From Quillaja saponaria (taxonomy: Eukaryota > Streptophyta > Magnoliopsida > Fabales > Quillajaceae), in NCBI GenBank assembly GCA_029379385.1, contig CM055614.1, positions 21,371,994 through 21,435,993 of the forward strand: a DNA stretch of 64,000 nucleotides, in the 5' to 3' direction. Made by a program: the position numbers and the translations under genes. This document shows, in pieces, positions 57,541 to 64,000 of this stretch. The notes under the pieces were generated by a model. It was not told the DNA's origin. It worked only from the letters and a program-made list of their open reading frames with translations, and ran no database searches. Positions within the stretch are counted from its first letter, which is position 1. Each line of letters opens with the position of its first letter.

Positions 57541-58135
57541 TTGTTTCACATGATCATTGCAAAGACGACCTACAAAATTCTATTAGATCAACCATGGATA
57601 CATGAAAATGGGAATGTCCCTTCAAATCTGCCATCAATGCTTTAAGTACTACCAAGGTGGCGTGAGAAAAGTAAATATAGACTTAAAGCCATTCTAGGAG
57701 GCAAAAACTCATTTTGCCAATGCAAAATTTTACTTGAAGGAGAATGTGATTAAAGAGGCTCTTTCTTTATAAATTCTAATTGTAGGATGTACTATAGTGG
57801 ATAAAAGGCACAACCCAAAAAAACCTGTTTGGATATACATCAAGAAAAGTGACGTGACAACAAATAGTCAGCATATCACAGTTGATGTCGATGATGACTT
57901 CAAGCAAGAAGAAGATAAGCCTCTAAGTCGAGTCTTTGTGTTCAACCAACTAGAGTCTCCTGAAGTCCAAACTTCTATGTTTAATAGGTTAGAGTCTCCT
58001 AAGACCCAAACTTTTGTGTTTGAGAGACTCAGTGTTGCACAGCAAGAAAGACAAAATACTCCCCAATGGCAAAAGTCGGCATTTTATAGCTTAAGGGTGA
58101 CAAGAATAACTTTTAAGGATGAATGGTCATAATAA
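57541..58135 (+). pseudogene. Tat gypsy protease end and pol linker
   Basis: 57541-57720 reads FHMIIAKTTYKILLDQPWIH, ENGNVPSNLP, then in another frame HQCFKYYQGGVRKVNID-like words and THFANAKFYLKENV. An open linker follows at 57797-58132 with a twofold repeat of about 16 residues (NQLESPEVQTSMF / NRLESPKTQTFVF), common in this lineage. The protease active site lies upstream and is not seen. Confidence 0.82.
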
Positions 58136-58499
58136 AGAAGAAAAGCAGAGCATGTCAAATTGAAGTTGGATGATAATGAAGTTCGTAGCCTTATGGCATC
58201 AAGAATGTAACGTATCAATTCACTAGATAGTTATATTGGTGGTTCACTCAAGGTAAGGAAGTGCACTATCATACATACCACTATGTCGAAATCAGGCCAA
58301 GAAGGTGATGACAACCAAGTGGACAGTTTAACCTCAAGTTATCATTTTACGGTCAAAGAAGACACTAGCTCGCTGTCACTTGATGCTGAGATCGAGGGGG
58401 CTCCACTTGCTTTAGAAGATGGTGTTTAGACTACGATAGATGAACTTGAAGAAATCAATCTTGACACCAATGAAAACTTTGACCAACTTTTTGAGTAGT

Positions 58500-59335
58500 C
58501 TACTAGCACCAAAAGAAAAGAAAAAAATACATTGAATTGCTACTCGGGTATAAATATGTTTTCACCTGGACTTACAAAGAAATTTTTAGGCTTGATCTGA
58601 AAGTTGCGATACACAACTTAGCAGTCAAAAAAAGGGACAAAATTCTTCAAGTAAATGCAAAGAATATTTCGTTTTAAACTCATCACCCTAATAGAAGCCG
58701 TAGTCAACAAATCGATTGAGGAAAATTTTTTACGAGAGGTCAAGTATCTAACATAGATTGCCAGCATTGAACCACTAAAAAGAAGAATGTGCAGATTTGT
58801 GTATTTATCGACTTTTGGGACATCAACAATACATGTCCAAAAGACGACTTTCCACTTCCAACCACAGAACTGACGATTGACACTACTACTAGGCATGAGG
58901 CACTATCATTCATGGATGGTTCTTTTGACTATAACCAAATTGATATGGCTTTTGAAGATGAAGACCTAACTGCATTTCGAATACTGAAAGGTATATACTG
59001 TTACAAAGTCATGAAATTTGGTTTGAAGAACACTAGTATAACTTATCAAAGAGTAATGCAGAAAATCTTTCACGACATGCTTCAGAAGAATGTGGAGTGC
59101 TATGTAGATGCTTGGTTATCAAGGGTAAAGTCAGAGGAAACACTTGCAAGATCTCTAAGCCATATTTGATTACTTAAGAAAATATCAACTGAAAATGAAC
59201 CCTTTCGAGTGTGCTTTTGAAATGACTTTAGGAAAATTTCTTGGGTTCGTTGTATGACACAGAGGTATAAAAGTAGATCATACCAAAATTGATATGATCC
59301 AAAAAAATATTTGAACCTAAAAATTTGCAGGAATT
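58500..59335 (+). pseudogene. Tat gypsy reverse transcriptase
   Basis: Words: SGINMFSPGLTKKFLGL, KKGTKFFK, LIEAVVNKSIEENFLREVKY, DINNTCPKDDFPLPTTELTI, HEALSFMDGSFDYNQIDMAF, IYCYKVMKFGLKNTSITYQR, FHDMLQKNVECYVDAW. The catalytic YVDD is YVDA here, so the second Asp is lost. The longest open stretch is 58789-59169. A frameshift then leads to LRKYQLKMNPFECAFEM and GKFLGFVV. Confidence 0.9.
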
Positions 59336-60429
59336 AAGAAGTTTACAGGGTCATTTAGCATACATTTGACATTTCATTTTAAATCTTGCAAGACGATGCT
59401 AGCCTTTTAGTAGGTTAATGAATAAAGACATTGCCTTCGAATGGGATGAAAAATGCAGAAATGCTTTCAATAGCATTAAGAAGTACTTATCATCTAAACG
59501 AGTGCTTGGAGATCCTATGACCAAAAAGCCAATAATATAGTATATTATAGCATAAGAAAGATCCTTTGGGACATTATTTACTCAAGAGAATGAAGAAAGA
59601 AAGCAAAAAGAGCATTGTACTACATAAGTAGAACACTCAACTAGTCTAAGATAAATGACTCCCTTATTAAGAAGATGCGTCTTGTGCTTTTCTTCACAAG
59701 TGACAAAATGAAGCACTATATGCAAATCCATACCATCCACTTGGTAGCTAAAGCAAATTTAGTCAAGTATGTTTTGTTAGGGCCCGTGCTCTCTAGATGA
59801 CTAGCAAAGTGAGCTATCATATTGCAACAATATGACATTATCTATGTTCTTCAGAAAGCTGTGAAGGGAGAAGCTTTGGTAGACTTTCTGGCAAACTCCA
59901 TTTGACTGGGAGCTTTCTGATGAAAAAGCCCTTTCATAGAGGCACAACCATCTTGGAAGATGTTTGATAGAGCATAAGCTAGAGTAGTGTTTGTCATGCT
60001 AGAAAAATAAGTGTTATTATATGCATTTGCGGTCAACGAGTTATGCTCTAATAATGTGGCAAAGTATTAAGGTTTACTTATTGGTTTAGAAATGGCCATT
60101 AACATTGGCATTTCGCAATTAGAAGTATACGGGGATTTGCAGTTGATAATTAAATAGCTCTTGGATCAATACGAAGTCCAAAAAGAAGACTTAGTCCCTT
60201 ACTACCAATATGTGAAAAGGCTTCTAAAAAAGTTTGATAGTGCATCTCTAGAGCATTTATCAAGAAGGAAACAAACAAGAAAACGCCTTAGCAAATTTGG
60301 CTACCACAATAGTTTTCGGAGATTAAGAAACTGTCCCAGTAACTGTATGCCAAAGATGGGTGGTCCCAAAGATGATTGAAGAGAAAGAAGGGGCTAACAT
60401 GATATCGATATAAGTCATTGATAAAGATT
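59336..60429 (+). pseudogene. Tat gypsy RNase H
   Basis: Scattered words in three frames: LGDPMTKKPI-like, ALYYISRTLN, LIKKMRLVLFFTSDKMKHYM, HLVAKANLVKYVL, LQQYDIIYVLQKAVKGEALVDFLA, LLIGLEMAINIGISQLEVYGDLQLI, EDLVPYYQYVKRLLKKFDS, then VTVCQRWVVPKMIEE. Many stops. The frame is lost near 60430 where foreign sequence starts. Confidence 0.82.
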
Positions 60430-61835
60430 GGTGTTGTCGAATATACCACTCAAGTGCATGTATCGTTAGCAAGTAATAAAATTGATGAAGTAGAGTATGT
60501 TCCTGCGAGAAATTATCTAACAATGTTAAGTACTAAAATTGTATCAATCTTAACTTTATCCAAACAATAAAATTTGAAATGATAATTAAACTATCTAAAC
60601 AAAAGAACAAGAAAATACATATATTGAGATGAGCCTAGGATCATAATTTCCTTCACACTTGACTTAACTTACATTTATCCTATCTTGTTTATGTTCGTGG
60701 TATCATGGTATTAACCAATGATTCTAATTCAATTATAAGTATCTTTCGAATTATTTATAATCATACCTCATTTAACCAATTCACTATATGTCTTTGAGAA
60801 TTGAATTAAACAAGATTTATTAAGAGAAAACCTCATTTGGTTATACATGACATATAGGTATATGACTATCCTATATGCAAATCAAATCCAACCATCCATA
60901 TGAATGAATTCAAACATGTATTATATCATTCAAGGCTAATTTAGATTTCCTTTGTTAAGGTTCCTTAAAATTACCACAACAATCTAATTGCAGATCAAGC
61001 AATTAGAAACATTAAACTTGGAATGATACACATAACATAAATACCACAACTCATAATCAATTTATAGGAAAAACGAAATTAAGCTACATGTAAGTTCAAT
61101 TGCAATCCTAGAACAAGGGAGTTAGTTCATTCTACAGAAATTAAGCATGGTTAGAGCTAAACAAATCATGAATACAACACAAGGAACAAAGAAAGAAGAA
61201 GGAAATAAAGAAAACTCATGAAGGTTGTAACCAATCTTCAAGCTTGTTGCTCATCTTTCTCCTCTTGCCTACAAAGCCTCTCAACCTTCTCTTAAGCTAC
61301 AGAAAAACATCCTAAACCCATTTCCCATCATTCTCCCTCAAGATAGACACTTAAAAGAACAGTTTTTGGACAATTTCGGCCAAAAAAGCTGCAACTTCCT
61401 GAAGCCACAGTGCTGATACAATTTGTCAAAAAGCATATTTGGCCGACCATTGGTGCCACGACGTCAGCTTTTTGGCACTAGGGCGCCAAAGGCCACTGAC
61501 TTTGGCCCCACGGAGCTGTGTTTTCTAGTGCTGTGATGCTAGAACAGTGCCAAATAGTGTTGAAATTTCATCCCTTATGCATTTGGTCTTCAAAATTGAC
61601 TTCTTAAAGCCTTGAACCTTTATATTCAATTAGGATTAAAACTCTTATTTAAAAGCTAAATCATAAGCAAAAACTACTAAAATACGAAACTTTAATACAA
61701 TACACATGAAGCTACAAACTAAGCTAAAACTCACAAAATTACAATGCAAAGCTCAAGAACATAGCTAAAATGAATGCATAATAAGAGGTAATAGAAGTTC
61801 TTTTAAGAAATTATCAATTAGTTTCACCCGATGAT
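60430..61835. mobile_element. Unclassified insertion of about 1.4 kb between RNase H and integrase
   Basis: Pol words stop at VIDKDWC (about 60430) and resume with LPLTWKTSRKSAP (about 61838). In between, the sequence has no pol similarity. It starts near TACCACTCAAGTGCATGTAT, has polypyrimidine and polypurine stretches, and a GC-rich block at 61440-61520 with repeated TTGGCACTA / TTGGCGCC-like words (GGCGCCAAAGGCC). I see no terminal repeats or coding region; probably a non-autonomous element. Confidence 0.6.
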
Positions 61836-63052
61836 CAACTACCTTTAACATGGAAAACTTCTAGAAAATCCGCACCATAGGACAAAAGTTTGAAGGAGAG
61901 CCCCAAGGTTCATTTATTTCAGAGACACTTTACCATCACTCTTTCAATGGACAATGGCTCTGATGTCTAGGAGACAATGAAGCAAAGAGTGTAATAGAAG
62001 AGGCATATTTTGGAATGTACATGGCGCACCAATCTAGACTGAAATTACATTATCGAATAATGTGGATAGGTTACTACTGCCCTTCGATGGTAAAAGCCTA
62101 GATGGAATAAGCTAAGAAGTGTGATGCTTGTCAATTCGAAGCAAATTTCATGCATCAACCAATCAAACCATTGCACCCTAATATAGCATCATGGCCTTTT
62201 GATGGATGGGGGCTTAATATTGTGGGTCCATTAACGCCAAAATCTTCTAGTGGTCATTCTTTCATACTAGCAGCCATTGGTTACTTCTCAAAATAGGCAG
62301 AGGCTATTTCGTTAAGGGAAGTGAAGAAAGAACAAATTGTCAACTTCATTAAGAAGCACATCATTGAACGATATGGTATTATGTGATACATCATTATCGA
62401 TAATGAAAAACAATTTGACAGTCACCTGGTGGACAAACTAGTCGAAAAATTCAAGTTCACACAATACAAGTCCTCCATGTACTATGCATAAGCCAACGGC
62501 CTTGTAAAAGCTTTCAACAAAACTCTTTGCAACCTGCTAAAAAAGGTAGTAGAAAAGAATTTAAAAAAATATAAAAGAATGGGTGAAGCTCTATGGTCAT
62601 AGCGTACTCCAACACAAGCTATTCTGTATTCTCTTATGTATGGCATTGAAGCTATACTTCCCCTAGAACTCTGAATTCCTTCTTTGTGAAATGGCTATTC
62701 AAAAAGGTTTAACTGAAGAAAGAAAATACAAAGTTAAAATTGCAAGAGCTGAAAGCCCTCGATAAGAAGAGACTAGAAGCTTAGCAACACATGGAATGTT
62801 ACCAAAGGCCGACTTGCTAAGGTTTTTAACAAGAAAGTGCATCCCTGATCCTTTTAAGTTGGTGACCTAGTGCTAGCTATCCAAAGGCCTAGTATCATCA
62901 CCCATAAGCCTTTTTTTTTTTTTAGTCTAAATGGGATGGACCATACATGATCATCGAAGCCTACACGAATGGATCTTACAAGAGTGTTGACGATAATGGT
63001 GTCCAAGTTGACCCTATAAACAAAAAATTCCTGAATCACTACAACTTTTGAA
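61836..63052 (+). pseudogene. Tat gypsy integrase
   Basis: Words: HLFQRHFTITLSMDNGSDV, IEEAYFGMYMAHQSRLKLHY, RIMWIGYYCPSMVKA, KKCDACQFEANFMHQPIKPL (zinc-binding HHCC end), WPFDGWGLNIVGPLTPKSSS, YGIM-YIIIDNEKQFDS (core Asp region), LCNLLKKVVEKNLKK, QVGDLVLA-like (VGDLVLAIQRPSI) and a C-terminal end at about 63050. Stops and shifts in all parts. Intact integrase would insert the cDNA into the genome. Confidence 0.88.
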
Positions 63053-63514
63053 GACTAATGCTCCTTGTCGCACGAGCTTAAACTGCATAATACTCTTGGC
63101 TCGCACAAGTATAAACTATGTACAACCATTCAAAAAAAAATCATTGTACAACTTATGGCCCATATGAATATAAATTGTGTACGATTAAAACAAAAGGAAA
63201 CATTCTTTGTAATACTCCCAATCCACACAAGTACAAACTGTGAACAAAGAAAAAAAAGTGATGTATTGAACTATGTTATGACTTGATCCTTTTGTAAGGG
63301 TATGTAGTTCAGTATAAACAAGCAAACGAAATCCAAAAAAAAAAAAAGGATGTTATAAAAGATAATGTGTGACCATTAAGAGAAAAAGGTTAAACATATT
63401 ACATTTAAACAAAGATTAAGTTCCATTCAAAAAAAAAGAAAAAGAAAAAAAAAAAGACGATAACGTAAGTTGCAACATAGCAAAAAAAAAATAAAAAAAT
63501 GACAGGTGTCATGG
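63053..63514. other. Non-coding tail of the Tat element
   Basis: Irregular repeats of the type GCACGAGCTTAAACTGCATAA, CGCACAAGTATAAACTATGTA, CACACAAGTACAAACTGTG-like spaced about 50-60 bp, then A-rich runs. No coding sequence. Confidence 0.65.
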
Positions 63515-63990
63515 CTAGCTCATCCATTTTAGTGGATTAATGAAGTCGTGTTGAACATTCACAATCGTCTTCAACCTTTGAACTTTTTCCATGCCAGCTT
63601 GGATATAGATGGAATTGATTTAAATAAGAGATGAGCTTCTCTCAATGTTCAAACTCTTGTCTAGCTTTTTCAATGGTGGCATTTATAGCGTTCAACTCAT
63701 CCTTCATTATCGTCTTGCTCCTTTGAAGAGTATGCAGTTGCTTCTCGGTGTTAATGCCATTATACATGGTAGAAGCCTCATCGTACATCTTTTGAACTCA
63801 TTTTAGAGGAAAAGTCTTCAAAGCTGTCAACAATTGTGCACCCATGTCATGAATGACCTTGTCAAAAATTCTTTTAGTATATTATCCTGGACAATATGAG
63901 GATTGCAGAACATCCACTAAAGCATTATGTTGTTTGCTTTGATGCACATGATCAACATCTAAGATAGTTAATGCGAGAGTGTCAAAATCT
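63515..63990 (-). pseudogene. Antisense additional ORF of the Tat element
   Basis: Minus-strand frames read DTLALTILDVDHVHQSKQHN, ALVDVLQSSY, MGAQLLTALKTFPLK, VQKMYDEASTMYNGINTEKQ, LHTLQRSKTIMKDELNAINA, TIEKARQEFEH, a charged, heptad-rich coiled-coil type. It opposes pol and lies between pol and the expected 3' LTR, where Tat elements carry antisense extra ORFs of unknown role. Stops (after CPG, PLK and EFEH) break it. TTTTCAG at its upstream edge (63983-63995) may be a splice acceptor, so more exons may lie beyond the window. Confidence 0.72.
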
Positions 63991-64000
63991 GAAAATAAAT

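Larger units (their letters stand above)
57540..64000 (+). mobile_element. Tat-type Ty3/gypsy retrotransposon, decayed, runs off the window
   Basis: Order protease, linker, RT, RNase H, integrase on the plus strand, then a non-coding tail and an antisense extra ORF. This layout fits the Tat lineage (relatives of RIRE2, Grande, Ogre), where extra ORFs lie between pol and the 3' LTR. The element lacks gag and 5' LTR here and is interrupted by about 1.4 kb at 60430-61835. All frames carry stops. Confidence 0.85.

Overview
This window looks like nuclear DNA of a dicot plant. It is very AT-rich, its introns use GT-AG sites, it has a plastid-type lipoyl synthase, two plant defensins and an F-box/FBD relic, and most of the rest is transposable elements. 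I cannot fix the species from the sequence alone. Only three loci look like working host genes: the 3' part of a chloroplast lipoyl synthase gene (1-2455, +) and two small defensin genes facing away from each other (24033-24384, -; 28858-29217, +). An F-box/FBD/LRR gene (10386-12587, -) carries frameshifts and a stop codon and is called a pseudogene.

Layout: 1-2455 lipoyl synthase end; 4655-9975 decayed Ty1/copia element interrupted by about 1.2 kb of foreign DNA; 10016-10103 a short SINE-like retroposon with a 14-bp target-site duplication; 10386-12587 F-box/FBD pseudogene; 12650-13450 a dispersed repeat whose inverted partner lies at 55120-55940; 14600-19745 a LINE relic split by a Ty3/gypsy element (14783-19022); 20340-22402 a non-autonomous LTR element; 24.0-29.3 kb the defensin pair; 31.1-35.5 kb a Myb/SANT-like gene scrap and a long LTR; 36275-40590 a CACTA-like non-autonomous element with a 167-bp tandem array; 40606-41000 a second LINE scrap that shows the uninterrupted form of the 14-19 kb site; 41458-54965 a decayed CACTA transposon holding a 9-kb nested insertion; 57540-64000 a Tat-type Ty3/gypsy element with an antisense extra ORF, itself interrupted.

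The most interesting structure is the 43750-52834 insertion. It splits the CACTA transposase gene and is flanked by the 5-bp repeat AGAAA. Its two ends are both 3' ends of the same LTR family in inverted orientation, and inside each end is an inverted copy of about 650 bp carrying the same 71-codon open frame that I cannot assign. Between the arms lies a minus-strand gypsy pol fragment that was in turn split by a 2758-bp solo LTR of the same family with its own duplication (GGGCC). The order of events that can be read is: CACTA first, palindromic gypsy insertion next, with the solo LTR landing in the gypsy pol sequence.

The host genes do not form a pathway: lipoyl synthase makes the lipoyl cofactor in plastids, and the defensins are secreted defence peptides. 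No tRNA, rRNA or CRISPR array was seen.
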